Positions 9,875-18,602 of a stretch of 64,000 nucleotides of DNA are shown here, in pieces (position 1 is the stretch's first letter; every line of letters begins with the position of its first letter). The translations under genes were made by a program, and so were the position numbers. The notes beneath the pieces were generated by a model. It ran no database searches. It saw only the letters and a program-made list of their open reading frames with translations, and was not told where the DNA came from. Origin of the DNA: Ignavibacteriales bacterium (lineage in GTDB: Bacteria > Bacteroidota > Ignavibacteria > Ignavibacteriales > Ignavibacteriaceae); contig JADJEI010000001.1 of the NCBI GenBank assembly GCA_016709155.1, positions 1,116,001 through 1,180,000 of the forward strand. Reading direction: 5' to 3'.

Positions 9875-11034
9875 CATTACTAACTCCGAATTTATCCAAG
9901 CCTTTAATTATCATTACGTTAGTTGGAGCCCAAACACTGCCAAGCCAATATTCACCTTCAGCTTTAAAATGTTTATCATCAACAGATAAAGAAGGGAAAG
10001 GAATTTTTCTCCAGAATGTATGTGGATCTTTTAAATTTTGTAAAAGTTTATCAGCTTTATTTTTGTCAGCAACTCCAGCAAGCATAGGCCAGAAACAAGC
10101 AACAGTTTTATATTTTACTTGATTGCCTTCATCATCAACATCGTAATAAAGTCCATCCTCTTCATTCCACATATATTTATTTATTAATGCAGAAATTTTA
10201 TCAGCTTTATCTTTAAACAATTTTGATTTATTTGAGAGTTCAAGTTGAAGTTCAGGTTCAAGATTTGGATCAAGCAATATTTGATTACACATTTCAGATA
10301 TATCATTATACATCATCACCATTTGAGCTGACATATCAACCCAACCTGAGCCGCTACGTGGGGTGTTATCCATTCCAGAACCTAAACCGGTTTGCCAGTA
10401 AAGATTATGTTTTGTGTTTTCTTTTTTACGATGCTGTTCTAACCACTCAGCATATTTTTCTAAAACCGGGAGTACAATTTTAAACCTGGATTTATCACCG
10501 GTGATTTTAAAATTTTCCATTTCAGCCCAGCTAAACAACGGCGGATTAACTGTGTGTTCTCTACCTTCATAAACAAAATCTTCTCCGGTAGCTTCAACAA
10601 TTTCTCTGCAGATGTAACCATTTTCATATTGTCTGCAATAAAAATTATCTAACGATTGAATTGCAGGAAAAATATGATCAGCATAACGGGCAAACATTAA
10701 CATAAAAAAAGTATCCCACTGGAAAATGTTTGGTGCAAATGCTTCATCAATATATGCAGAGACAAATGGAGAACCGGTTGGTGGATTTTTATAATGATCA
10801 AAAGCTAATTGCCAGGTTTTCCAGTAAAGTTCTATTTGCTCAGGATTATTTTCTAAGATGGGCGAGGGAAGTTTGTTCTTACTCGTTTCAAAATTTGGAA
10901 TTGCTGATTCAGTAAAAATTTTTTTTGAAAAATATTTACCTCTAATTCCAGTATCCTCGTATTGTGCAAATACGATAATCGGTATTAAAATAAATAAAAA
11001 AAATTTTCTCATCTTGCATATCTTAAAACAAAAT

Positions 11035-11106
11035 GTCACATTGAGCTTGTCGAAATGTGACCTAACATTTATGATTTAAGTCATCCTTCGACGAGCTCAG
11101 GATGAC
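11035..11106. repeat. REP-like palindrome pair (inverted doublet)
   Basis: Two 27-bp palindromes lie in opposite orientation with an 18-bp spacer, at 11035-11061 and 11080-11106. Each has 8-bp arms (GTCACATT/AATGTGAC and GTCATCCT/AGGATGAC) around the conserved core GAGC[T]TGTCGA or its complement. The arms differ between the copies but each pairs perfectly with itself. The doublet lies between the GH5 stop and the MGH1-like gene start. It may act as an intra-operon mRNA processing or attenuation hairpin. Confidence 0.85.
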
Positions 11107-11117
11107 ATTGGAATATT

Positions 11118-12386
11118 TTATTTAACACCAAGTGCATTAATATATTCATCATTAACAACACAATTTTTAAGCTTGCAATTTTCTAAATACTGTTTTAATG
11201 ACGCTCTAACTTTTTCAAAATCGGGTCTGTTATCTCTGATGTATCCATAATCCAGTCCACCGCCTTCAGCAAACTTAATTATCAAATCAAAATTTTCCGG
11301 TTGATTGATTGAAACAATTCCTCGATCACTATTCATTTTTTTGTAAGGCCAAAAACACCAGCCAATATTATTTTCTTCAAGCAAAGTTCTAAAACCGCTT
11401 ATCCATTCGTTTGTGTTTTCACCTGATTCCCCAAGCCAGATCGGTGCATTAAATTTATCTCTTAAATCTACGTGGCGCTGAATAACATCTTGTTTAACTT
11501 CTGTCCAGTACGTGTGAAATGAATAAACAAGTTTATCATCAAACGGGGGACCGAAAGGTTCAAAATTTGTATTCCACTGTGCGCCGCCGAGAAACACTAT
11601 ATGATTTTTATCAACCTCTCTTATTGATTCAGTTATTCTTTTGTAAAGCGGTTCAAGTGTTAAGTTTAATTTATCTTTATCAAAATAATGTGCGATAGGC
11701 TCATTTAATAAATCATAACCAATTATTATTGTTTCATCTTTATAAATTTCTGCAAGCTTATGCCAGATTTTTATTGTTTGAAGCTGGCTCGCAGGACTTT
11801 CAAACAAAAATGGATAACCATAACTATCATCAATGTTGTCACCGGTTTGACCGCCAGGTGCACAGTGCATATCAATTATTACGTAAAGATTTTCTTCTTT
11901 GCACCATTTGATTACTCGATCTAATAATGCGTAACCAACTCCTTCTAATTTTCTTTCTGGATATTCAGTAATAAATAATTTCCAGTTAAATGGAATTCTG
12001 ATTGAGTTGAATCCAAGACTTTTTATAAAATGAATATCTTCTTTAGTGATGTAATTTTCTCTGAATGAATCCCAGAAATGATTTGCATCTTCTTCGCCAA
12101 TTAAAATATCAAATAAATCATAAATCATTCTTGGTGAACTTACTTTTTGAAAGTGAAACATATAACCTTCCGGTACAAGCCAGTTGCCAAGATTCATTCC
12201 CTTTAACAAAATTGGTTTACCATCGGGAGTTACAATTTCTTTCCCTTTTACGGATACAAATCCATCTTGCGAAAAAGCGGAGCTTATAAAAAATAATGTA
12301 AATGTAAATAGATAGATTATCTTTGTCACACTGAGATTGTCGAAGTGTGACTTTTTTAGCAACTGGTTAATTTTATAAATATCCAT
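11118..12386 (-). CDS. GH5 endo/exo-beta-glucanase
   Basis: 422 residues. After an unusual N-terminal stretch (residues 1-22) comes a signal peptide ('IIYLFTFTLFFISSAFSQ', about 23-40) and then a GH5 TIM barrel. 'KGMNLGNWLVPEGYMF' (62-77) and 'MHCAPGGQ' (173-180) are typical of the exo-1,3-glucanase-like GH5 group. The acid/base is Glu229 in 'LLNEP' and the nucleophile is Glu320 in 'IWLGESGEN'. The enzyme is likely exported and should cleave beta-glucan. Codons for residues about 12-21 come from a REP palindrome (12325-12351), so the N-terminal extension seems created by insertion of that repeat ahead of the signal peptide. Its closest relative here is the GH5 domain at 28220. It lies in the leftward operon between the esterase and MGH1-like genes. 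Confidence 0.93.
   Translation of the reverse strand: MDIYKINQLLKKSHFDNLSVTKIIYLFTFTLFFISSAFSQDGFVSVKGKEIVTPDGKPILLKGMNLGNWLVPEGYMFHFQKVSSPRMIYDLFDILIGEEDANHFWDSFRENYITKEDIHFIKSLGFNSIRIPFNWKLFITEYPERKLEGVGYALLDRVIKWCKEENLYVIIDMHCAPGGQTGDNIDDSYGYPFLFESPASQLQTIKIWHKLAEIYKDETIIIGYDLLNEPIAHYFDKDKLNLTLEPLYKRITESIREVDKNHIVFLGGAQWNTNFEPFGPPFDDKLVYSFHTYWTEVKQDVIQRHVDLRDKFNAPIWLGESGENTNEWISGFRTLLEENNIGWCFWPYKKMNSDRGIVSINQPENFDLIIKFAEGGGLDYGYIRDNRPDFEKVRASLKQYLENCKLKNCVVNDEYINALGVK
12325..12351. repeat. Single REP-like palindrome inside the GH5 coding start
   Basis: A 27-bp palindrome with arms GTCACACT/AGTGTGAC and core GAGATTGTCGA. It encodes residues about 12-21 of the GH5 enzyme in frame, directly before the hydrophobic signal-peptide core. 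Confidence 0.85.
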
Positions 12387-12497
12387 TTTTATTTTTACCT
12401 TTTGAAAGATTTGTTAAAAATCAAAGTCGCTAATTGAAATTTATTTTACTTACAATCATTTATAAAAAATAATTATTCATCATGATGACAGCAGAAA

Positions 12498-12566
12498 GTC
12501 CTGTTGAGCCTGTCGAAGCATAACCTAATTGTTTTGTTCTTCACCCTTCGAAGAGTTCAGGGTGAC
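12498..12566. repeat. REP-like palindrome doublet, one half decayed
   Basis: The right half (12541-12566) has arms TCACCCT/AGGGTGA. The left half (12498-12524) keeps the core GAGCCTGTCGAAG but its arms no longer pair. The orientation is inverted and the spacing 16 bp, the same architecture as at 11035 and 44798. Confidence 0.75.
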
Positions 12567-12740
12567 ATCTGAATGTTTAATTTCAAAAGTAGATTTAGAT
12601 ATTTGAATTGAGTTGTCCTTAAAAACAAAAAGTCCCCTACTTGCACAATGCGGACAAGATTTTTGTGCGATTACAAATTTTTCAGTTTCAATCAGATTAT
12701 CATTCTTAAAAAATGATCTAATCTTTTTAAGTAATTTCAT
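12525..12740 (-). CDS. Small hypothetical protein with one CxxC pair
   Basis: 71 residues, basic N-terminus (M-K-L-L-K-K-I-R), with a single 'CPHC' pair near residue 29-32 that could be half of a zinc site or a redox motif. The last 20 residues (after 'STFEIKH') are encoded by the REP palindrome at 12541-12566, so the natural C-terminus may have been replaced by repeat sequence. It follows the esterase gene by 33 bases on the same strand. I do not recognise a family, and the frame could be a remnant rather than a functional gene. Confidence 0.35.
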   Translation of the reverse strand: MKLLKKIRSFFKNDNLIETEKFVIAQKSCPHCASRGLFVFKDNSIQISKSTFEIKHSDVTLNSSKGEEQNN

Positions 12741-12773
12741 TTACATCTTCCATCAACAACATCCATTAAACAT

Positions 12774-13496
12774 TTACTTTCTTTCTAAAGATTGTTCAAG
12801 AAACCATTCATAAAGTTCTTCGTTGTTATAAGTTTCAGTCCAGCTATCGTGATTAGCTTCAGGATATATTGTAAGCTTAACATTAGAACCATAATTTTTA
12901 AGAGCTTTTACCATATCCTCTGCAGCATTAACAGGCACAACATTATCCTTAGCACCATGAAAAACCCAAATAGGTATTTTAGAAATTGTATTTGCTTTTG
13001 AAGTATCAGCCCAGCCGCAAACCGGAGCAATTGCTGCAAAACGATTTGGTTGTCTTAGTGCCAGTTCCCATGTCGCATGCCCACCCATACTTAAACCGGT
13101 AACGTAAATTTTATTTCTATCCACACGATATGTTAATTCCATCTCATCAAGTAATGCTATTAAAACATCAACATTCCAGAAAATATCATCGGGACATTGC
13201 GGCGAAACCACAATGAATGGAAAATCTTTCCCTTCGCCAATTAACTTAGGGAGTCCATGAATTTTAACTTTTTCAATATCAGTTCCTCTTTCACCCGATC
13301 CATGAAGAAATAGTACAAGTGGAAAATCTCTATCTGATTCGTTATAATCTATTGGAAGGTAGAGAAGATAATTCGCCGTTAGTGTCAGTTTAATTTCCTT
13401 CTCAAAATTATTAAATGTTTGTCTTTCTGATTGTGCGTTTACTGATGATGAATAAATCATAATTATTAGCGCAATAAATGTTGTTAGAATTTTCAT
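12774..13496 (-). CDS. Exported alpha/beta-hydrolase esterase
   Basis: 240 residues with a signal peptide ending near 'SSVNAQ' (residue 22). It has the alpha/beta-hydrolase fold with the oxyanion region 'LFLHGSGERG' (63-71), nucleophile Ser136 in 'GLSMGG', Asp184 in 'FHGAKDNVVP' and His216 in 'EANHDSW'. This is the phospholipase/carboxylesterase-like group often encoded in polysaccharide clusters, where members remove acyl or feruloyl groups. It is probably periplasmic. It lies between the GH16 and GH5 genes in the leftward operon and probably trims substituted glucan chains. The exact substrate cannot be read from the sequence. Confidence 0.9.
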   Translation of the reverse strand: MKILTTFIALIIMIYSSSVNAQSERQTFNNFEKEIKLTLTANYLLYLPIDYNESDRDFPLVLFLHGSGERGTDIEKVKIHGLPKLIGEGKDFPFIVVSPQCPDDIFWNVDVLIALLDEMELTYRVDRNKIYVTGLSMGGHATWELALRQPNRFAAIAPVCGWADTSKANTISKIPIWVFHGAKDNVVPVNAAEDMVKALKNYGSNVKLTIYPEANHDSWTETYNNEELYEWFLEQSLERK

Positions 13497-13549
13497 TTTA
13501 ATTCTCCTATAAAAATAATTCTAAAAAAATCATCTTTGTTCAATCCAAT

Positions 13550-14389
13550 TCAATTTTTCTTATAGACTCGTACATAATCAACTTCCATTTGTGCAGGAAA
13601 AGCAGCTACATCAATTCCCTCTGCCCCACCCCAATTACCGCCGACTGCAAGATTCAAAATTAAATGAAATCGTTTATCGAAAGGCCAATACTGCCAGTCT
13701 TTGTTTTCATTTGTAAAAGTAAAATACATTGTGTCATCAATATAAAAATCAATATGATCCTCAAACCATTCAATTGCATATTTATGAAAACTCGTGATAG
13801 CGGTAGGAATTGTAAGCAAAGCAGTCTTTTGAGTTCCGATTGTATGATTGTAAGCTAATGTATGAATAGAACCATGAATAACATTCGGATCATAACCTAC
13901 GTGTTCCATAATATCAATCTCACCGCTTGAAGGCCAGTTGCCATATTCCCAATCTGTCGGCAGCATCCAGATAGCTGGCCAGGTTCCCCGTCCGGCAGGA
14001 ATTTTTGCCACGACTTCAATACGCCCGTAAAGCCAATCGCCTTTATATTTTGTTCTCATTCGAGCCGAAGTAAAATCACGGCTTTGATAATCTTCATAGA
14101 TAGCTTTGATGACAAGATGCCCATTTTCAATAAAAGAATTTGTTGGGAGGTTGGTGTAGTACTGCAATTCATTATTCCCCCCGCCATCGCCGTTTACTTC
14201 ATGTTCCCATTTTGTTAAATCAATGTTTGCTGCAGTAAACTCGTCATTCCAAACTAAAGTATAACCGGGAATTTCCGGAATGTCGCTTGTTGGAGTTGTA
14301 GTTGAATCTTCTTTACTGCAGCCTGCAAAAGAGATTGAGATGATAGCTAATTGCATCAGTATGATTTTTAATAATAATTTTCTTTCCAT
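13550..14389 (-). CDS. GH16 laminarinase-like lipoprotein
   Basis: 279 residues. The signal peptide ends in a lipobox with Cys24 ('ISFAGCSKED'), so it is a lipoprotein, followed by a short Thr/Ser linker. The GH16 beta-jelly-roll starts at 'LVWNDEF' (45-51). The catalytic signature is 'GEIDIMEHVG' with Glu157 as nucleophile and Glu162 as acid/base. 'GRGTWPAIWMLP' (134-144) and the C-terminal 'EVDYVRVYK' are also typical. GH16 enzymes with EIDIME cleave beta-1,3 or mixed-linkage glucan. As a lipoprotein it may sit on the outer membrane and make the first oligosaccharides, which the GH3 enzymes then take down to glucose. It is intact and co-directional with its neighbours. Confidence 0.95.
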   Translation of the reverse strand: MERKLLLKIILMQLAIISISFAGCSKEDSTTTPTSDIPEIPGYTLVWNDEFTAANIDLTKWEHEVNGDGGGNNELQYYTNLPTNSFIENGHLVIKAIYEDYQSRDFTSARMRTKYKGDWLYGRIEVVAKIPAGRGTWPAIWMLPTDWEYGNWPSSGEIDIMEHVGYDPNVIHGSIHTLAYNHTIGTQKTALLTIPTAITSFHKYAIEWFEDHIDFYIDDTMYFTFTNENKDWQYWPFDKRFHLILNLAVGGNWGGAEGIDVAAFPAQMEVDYVRVYKKN

Positions 14390-14496
14390 TTTTCACCTTT
14401 TGTTTAAATTATTGCAAATTAGTTTTCTGCTATAGGCAATCCATAAAAGTTTAAAGTTTGCTTTGTCGAGAACTCGTCTTGATAACATGCTATTTT

Positions 14497-16746
14497 TTAT
14501 TCAACTAACTCAAACTGTGATTCTATTAAATCAACAGAGTCTGTCCCAACGTAGACTTTAAACATTCCTGATTCTGATTTGAATTTCATATCAGCAGCAG
14601 TAAATCGTAAATCTTTTTCGTGGATAGTAAAGTTGACAGTTTTTTCTTCACCACGTTTTAACATTATCTTTTTAAAACCTTTTAATTCTTTTACAGGACG
14701 AGTAACGCTTCCAACTAAATCTTGAATATACATTTGTACAACTTCTTCACCTTCGTACTTGCCAGTGTTTTTTACTTTTACTGATACAACAATTGAATCA
14801 TCTTGAGTTATTTTATTTGTGCTAAGATTTAAAGAACTGTACTCGAAAGTTGTGTAACTTAATCCGTATCCAAAAGGATAAAGCGGAGTTAAAGGAAGAT
14901 CGAGATACTGGGAAGTGTAGTGGTTTTCCTTATCTCCGGGTCTTCCTGTGTTTTTATGATTGTAGTAGATTGGAACCTGACCAACGGTTCTTGGAAATGT
15001 TGCAGGTAATTTTCCACTTGGATTGTAATCACCAAATAAAACTTTTGCAATTGCATCACCAGCCATTGTACCGGCAAACCAGGTTTCTAAAATTGCATTT
15101 GCATTTTCATTTAACCAATTTATAGACAGTGGTCTGCCATTCATTAAGACAGCTATAATTGGTTTACCTGTTTTAAATAATTCTTTTGCAAGTTCTTCCT
15201 GCACGCCGGGTAAATCAAGTGAGGAACGACTGCATGCTTCACCACTCATATCTCTATCTTCGCCGATGCATAAAATTATCACGTCAGATTTTTTTGCTTT
15301 TGTTACAGCATCCTTAAATCCTGATTTATCCTGATCATCAATATTACATCCTTTTGAGTATAATATTTGTGAACTTCCATCAACATAATTCTTAAATCCT
15401 TCAAGCACTGTTGTTACATCAGCAGTATCACCTAATCCACCCCAGCCGCCAATCGGATCTTCACTATTGTTTGCAAGTGGACCAATTACAGCAATTTTTT
15501 TGTAATCTTTTTTAAGTGGAAGAATATTTTTTTCATTCTTTAACAAAACAAATGATCTTTTAGCAACTTCAAGTGAAGCTATTTTAATATCGTTGGTCAT
15601 TATATTTTTTTGTTCGCGTTCTTTATCGCAGTAAGCATAAGGATGATCAAACAGACCGAGCATAAATTTTATTCTTAAAATTCTTTTTACAGATTCATCA
15701 ATTGTGCTTTCATCAACTTTACCATCATCAACAAGTTGTTTAAGATGTGTGATGTAGGAGCGTGATTCCATATCCATATCTAAACCGGCATTTAAAGAAA
15801 TCTCGCCAGCTTGTTTAAGATCGGAAGCAAAACCATGATTTATCATTTCACCAATCGAATTCCAATCACTAACTACAAATCCTTTAAATCCCCATTCATC
15901 TCTTAAAATATCATTAAGTAAATATTTACTTCCGGAAGAAGGGATGCCGCCAATCTCATTAAACGAAGCCATTAATGTTTGAGCCCCGGCTTCGACTCCT
16001 GCTTTGTATGGTGGTAAATAAACATCGCGAAAAGTTCTTTCAGAAATATCAACAGTATTATAATCTCTTCCGCCCTCGGCACCACCATAACCAGCATAAT
16101 GTTTTACGCAAGCGATGATATTTAAATCAGAAAGATTGCCTTGATAACCGCGAACATGAGCAGCAGCCATTAACGAACCCAGATAAGGATCTTCTCCAGC
16201 GCCTTCCATAATTCTTCCCCAGCGTGGATCGCGTGCAATATCAACCATTGGGGAAAATGTCCAATGTATTCCTGCAGATGCAGCTTCTATCGCCTGATAG
16301 TGAGCCGACAATTCAATTAATTCCGGCTGCCATGTTGCAGCCTCGCCAAGGGGGATGGGAAAAGTAGTTTTAAATCCGTGAATAACATCGAGTCCAAACA
16401 TTAAGGGTATTTTCAATCTTGATTCTTCAACAGCAATTTTTTGAAGTTCATAAGTAAACTCAGCACCAATTGCATTCAGGAATGACCCGATTTTTCCTTC
16501 GCGGATTAACTGCTTGTATTCGTCATCTACTGATATTTTAATTGTCGGACCCCACCCTATACCGTAAGAAAGTTGATTGAGTTGTCCAATCTTTTCATCT
16601 AAAGTCATTAAAGAAAGCACAGAATCAACCCGTGCAGAGATTTTATCCGAATTTGAAATGTTTGTTTTATCAGATGAAGAAAATGAGAAGAATAGAATTA
16701 TTGATAATATAAATAAGGCTGAATGAATTTTTTTGGAATGAATCAT
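14497..16746 (-). CDS. GH3 beta-glucosidase, BglX-like
   Basis: 749 residues, the usual length for periplasmic BglX-type enzymes, with a signal peptide at 1-25. The GH3 N-terminal barrel (about 37-370) holds 'MFGLDVIHG' (116-124), 'RWGRIMEGAGEDPYL' (176-189), 'CVKHYAGYGG' (213-222) and nucleophile Asp294 in 'VVSDWN'. The C-terminal sandwich has 'LCIGEDRDMSGEACSR', where the acid/base glutamate is expected, and a fibronectin-like domain closes the protein ('VVQMYIQDL'). It should release glucose from the non-reducing ends of beta-glucan oligosaccharides. It follows the other GH3 gene after 22 bases, so the two are co-transcribed. Confidence 0.95.
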   Translation of the reverse strand: MIHSKKIHSALFILSIILFFSFSSSDKTNISNSDKISARVDSVLSLMTLDEKIGQLNQLSYGIGWGPTIKISVDDEYKQLIREGKIGSFLNAIGAEFTYELQKIAVEESRLKIPLMFGLDVIHGFKTTFPIPLGEAATWQPELIELSAHYQAIEAASAGIHWTFSPMVDIARDPRWGRIMEGAGEDPYLGSLMAAAHVRGYQGNLSDLNIIACVKHYAGYGGAEGGRDYNTVDISERTFRDVYLPPYKAGVEAGAQTLMASFNEIGGIPSSGSKYLLNDILRDEWGFKGFVVSDWNSIGEMINHGFASDLKQAGEISLNAGLDMDMESRSYITHLKQLVDDGKVDESTIDESVKRILRIKFMLGLFDHPYAYCDKEREQKNIMTNDIKIASLEVAKRSFVLLKNEKNILPLKKDYKKIAVIGPLANNSEDPIGGWGGLGDTADVTTVLEGFKNYVDGSSQILYSKGCNIDDQDKSGFKDAVTKAKKSDVIILCIGEDRDMSGEACSRSSLDLPGVQEELAKELFKTGKPIIAVLMNGRPLSINWLNENANAILETWFAGTMAGDAIAKVLFGDYNPSGKLPATFPRTVGQVPIYYNHKNTGRPGDKENHYTSQYLDLPLTPLYPFGYGLSYTTFEYSSLNLSTNKITQDDSIVVSVKVKNTGKYEGEEVVQMYIQDLVGSVTRPVKELKGFKKIMLKRGEEKTVNFTIHEKDLRFTAADMKFKSESGMFKVYVGTDSVDLIESQFELVE

Positions 16747-16768
16747 TTAATTGCTCTTACTAATTTGT

Positions 16769-18583
16769 TCAATAAGTTAATCCAAAACCATAAGGAAACA
16801 GAGGATCATAATTTGCATCACCAAAGTTTATTGGAATTTGAGAAACGGATTTTGCCCAGGAAAAACTTAGTTTACCGGTAGGCGCAAAATCTCCAAACAA
16901 AACATCTGCTACCCCCTGCCCTTCAGTGCCAGGCAGCCAGGCAGCAACAAAAGCATCGCAATCATCTATTACATTTCCTAAAATTAGTGGACGACCTGAA
17001 ATAAGAATTATTACAAAAGGAATACCTGCTGATTTTACATTTGCAATTGTTTGCAGGTCTTCGTCTGATATTACAGGATTATTGTTATCACCATCAAATT
17101 CGGCGTAAGGAGTTTCACCAATTACCACAACAGCAAGATCATTATTTTCTGCATCGGTTCCATCCTCTGAATAATTTACAATTGTAGAAGTTGAAACAGT
17201 ATTTTGAATTGCTTCAAGAATTGTTGTTCCGGTTGTAATATCACCGCTTCCCCCCTGCCAGGAGATTGTCCAACCGCCACATTGGTAGCCAAGGTTATCT
17301 GCCGATTTTCCAGCAACTAAAATTTTACCTGTTGTTTTTGAAAGAGGTAAAAAAGAATTTTCATTTTTTAATAGCACGAGAGATTGTCTTACACATTCAC
17401 GAGCAACTTCACGATGTTCAGCAGAACCAATTTGTGTAGTAAATGATCTGTCTGTGAATGGCTTGTCAAACAGCCCTAATTTGAATTTGATATTAAGAAT
17501 TCTCCGAACTGCATCATTAATTCTTTCGATACTGATTTTCCCTTCATTAACCAATTCTTTCAAATTAGTTATAAACTCAATGTACTTATCAGGAACCATA
17601 ACCATATCAATCCCGGCGTTGATAGATATTTCGATATCACTTTTATAATCTCCGGGAATTGCATCAATTGCAGCCCAATCGGAAACAAGAAATCCATCGA
17701 AACCAAATTCAGTTTTTAAAACATCCGTCAGCAAATATTTATTTGAGTGCATCTTCACACCATTCCAACTGCTGAATGAAGCCATCACCGAACCAACGCC
17801 TGAATTTATTGCAGACTGATATCCGGGCAGATGAACCGTTCTTAAAAATGTCTCATCACAAACAGTATTGCCCTGATCATCACCGTTAACTGTTCCACCA
17901 TCGCCGGCAAAATGTTTCGCACAAGAAAGGATTGCACCGGGCGCGGAAAGATCATCACCTTGGTAGCCTGTAACTTCGGCTTCGGAAAAGATAGAGACAA
18001 GTTCCGCATTTTCAGAAAAACTTTCATAAGTCCGACCCCACCTTTCATCAAGAGCAACTGCAATGCAGGGGGAGAATGTCCAGTCTATCCCTGTTCCGGA
18101 AACTTCAGCAGCCGTAATTTGTGCAGCCTGTTTTACCAATTCCGGGTTACGTGTACAGCCCATTCCGATGTTGTGTGGAAAGATAACCGCACCTTCAACA
18201 TTATTGTGACCATGCACTGCATCAATACCATATATCAGCGGAATTTTTAGTCTTGTTTGAAGCGCAATGCTTTGATAGTCATCGTACATATCAGCCCACC
18301 CTTGCGGTGAATTATCTTCTGGAGCAGAACCGCCGCCGCTCAGCAGTGAGCCGAGATAGTATGTTTTTATGTCCTCAATAGATTTTAAGTATGCGCGATC
18401 AACCTGCGTCATCTGTCCGATCTTTTCGTCAAGAGTCATTTGTTGAAGCAGAGTTTCAACTTTGTCATCAATGCTCTGTGGTTGATCAATATTGTTGCTT
18501 GAATCATCAGTGCAGGCAAAGCTAAAAAGAATAATAAGTGCTAAATTTATTTTTAGAATTATGGTTTTCAATTTGATATTCAA
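16769..18583 (-). CDS. GH3 exo-beta-glucanase-like lipoprotein
   Basis: 604 residues, shorter than the other two GH3 enzymes because it has no fibronectin-like tail. The protein ends at 'FPYGFGLTY', like barley exo-glucanase and ExoP. Cys24 in 'LFSFACTDD' is a lipobox cysteine. The barrel contains 'YGIDAVHGHNNV' (118-129), 'RWGRTYESF' (181-189), 'CAKHFAGDGG' (221-230) and nucleophile Asp302 in 'LVSDWA'. The second domain contains 'VVVIGETPYAEFDGD', the region of the acid/base glutamate. It probably removes single glucose units from beta-1,3/1,4-glucan chains at the membrane. It directly follows the ROK kinase gene (20-base gap), linking sugar release to phosphorylation. Confidence 0.93.
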   Translation of the reverse strand: MNIKLKTIILKINLALIILFSFACTDDSSNNIDQPQSIDDKVETLLQQMTLDEKIGQMTQVDRAYLKSIEDIKTYYLGSLLSGGGSAPEDNSPQGWADMYDDYQSIALQTRLKIPLIYGIDAVHGHNNVEGAVIFPHNIGMGCTRNPELVKQAAQITAAEVSGTGIDWTFSPCIAVALDERWGRTYESFSENAELVSIFSEAEVTGYQGDDLSAPGAILSCAKHFAGDGGTVNGDDQGNTVCDETFLRTVHLPGYQSAINSGVGSVMASFSSWNGVKMHSNKYLLTDVLKTEFGFDGFLVSDWAAIDAIPGDYKSDIEISINAGIDMVMVPDKYIEFITNLKELVNEGKISIERINDAVRRILNIKFKLGLFDKPFTDRSFTTQIGSAEHREVARECVRQSLVLLKNENSFLPLSKTTGKILVAGKSADNLGYQCGGWTISWQGGSGDITTGTTILEAIQNTVSTSTIVNYSEDGTDAENNDLAVVVIGETPYAEFDGDNNNPVISDEDLQTIANVKSAGIPFVIILISGRPLILGNVIDDCDAFVAAWLPGTEGQGVADVLFGDFAPTGKLSFSWAKSVSQIPINFGDANYDPLFPYGFGLTY

Positions 18584-18602
18584 CCTCTTAAAAAATATTC
18601 AT

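Larger units (their letters stand above)
8103..11012 (-). pseudogene. MGH1-like (alpha/alpha)6-barrel glycoside hydrolase interrupted by an insertion sequence
   Basis: The reading frame from ATG 11012 (M-R-K-F-F-L-F, signal peptide ending IVFAQ) runs to 9875 and resumes at 8545. The IS4-type element lies between. Removing the element and one copy of the 9-bp duplication restores an unbroken frame (G-V-S-N-D-F-A-Y-K-F-N-E-F) that ends with TAA at 8103, about 530 residues. The protein has trehalase/GH63-clan signatures: 'FQWDTFFMLMF', 'NPPLFSW', 'GSGMDNTPRSG', 'GEYWLGSVWAPTNVM', and after the insertion 'TGCGPIQLLIENIIGL'. The start at 11039 would add residues before the signal peptide and is less likely. 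The substrate is unknown (alpha-glucoside or related). The insertion is expected to inactivate it and may be polar on the GH3 and SGNH genes downstream. Confidence 0.88.

Noticed and set aside
10858..11079. Plus-strand frame opposite the MGH1-like gene start
   Set aside because: It is a shadow of the minus-strand glycosidase and its end is translation of the REP palindrome.
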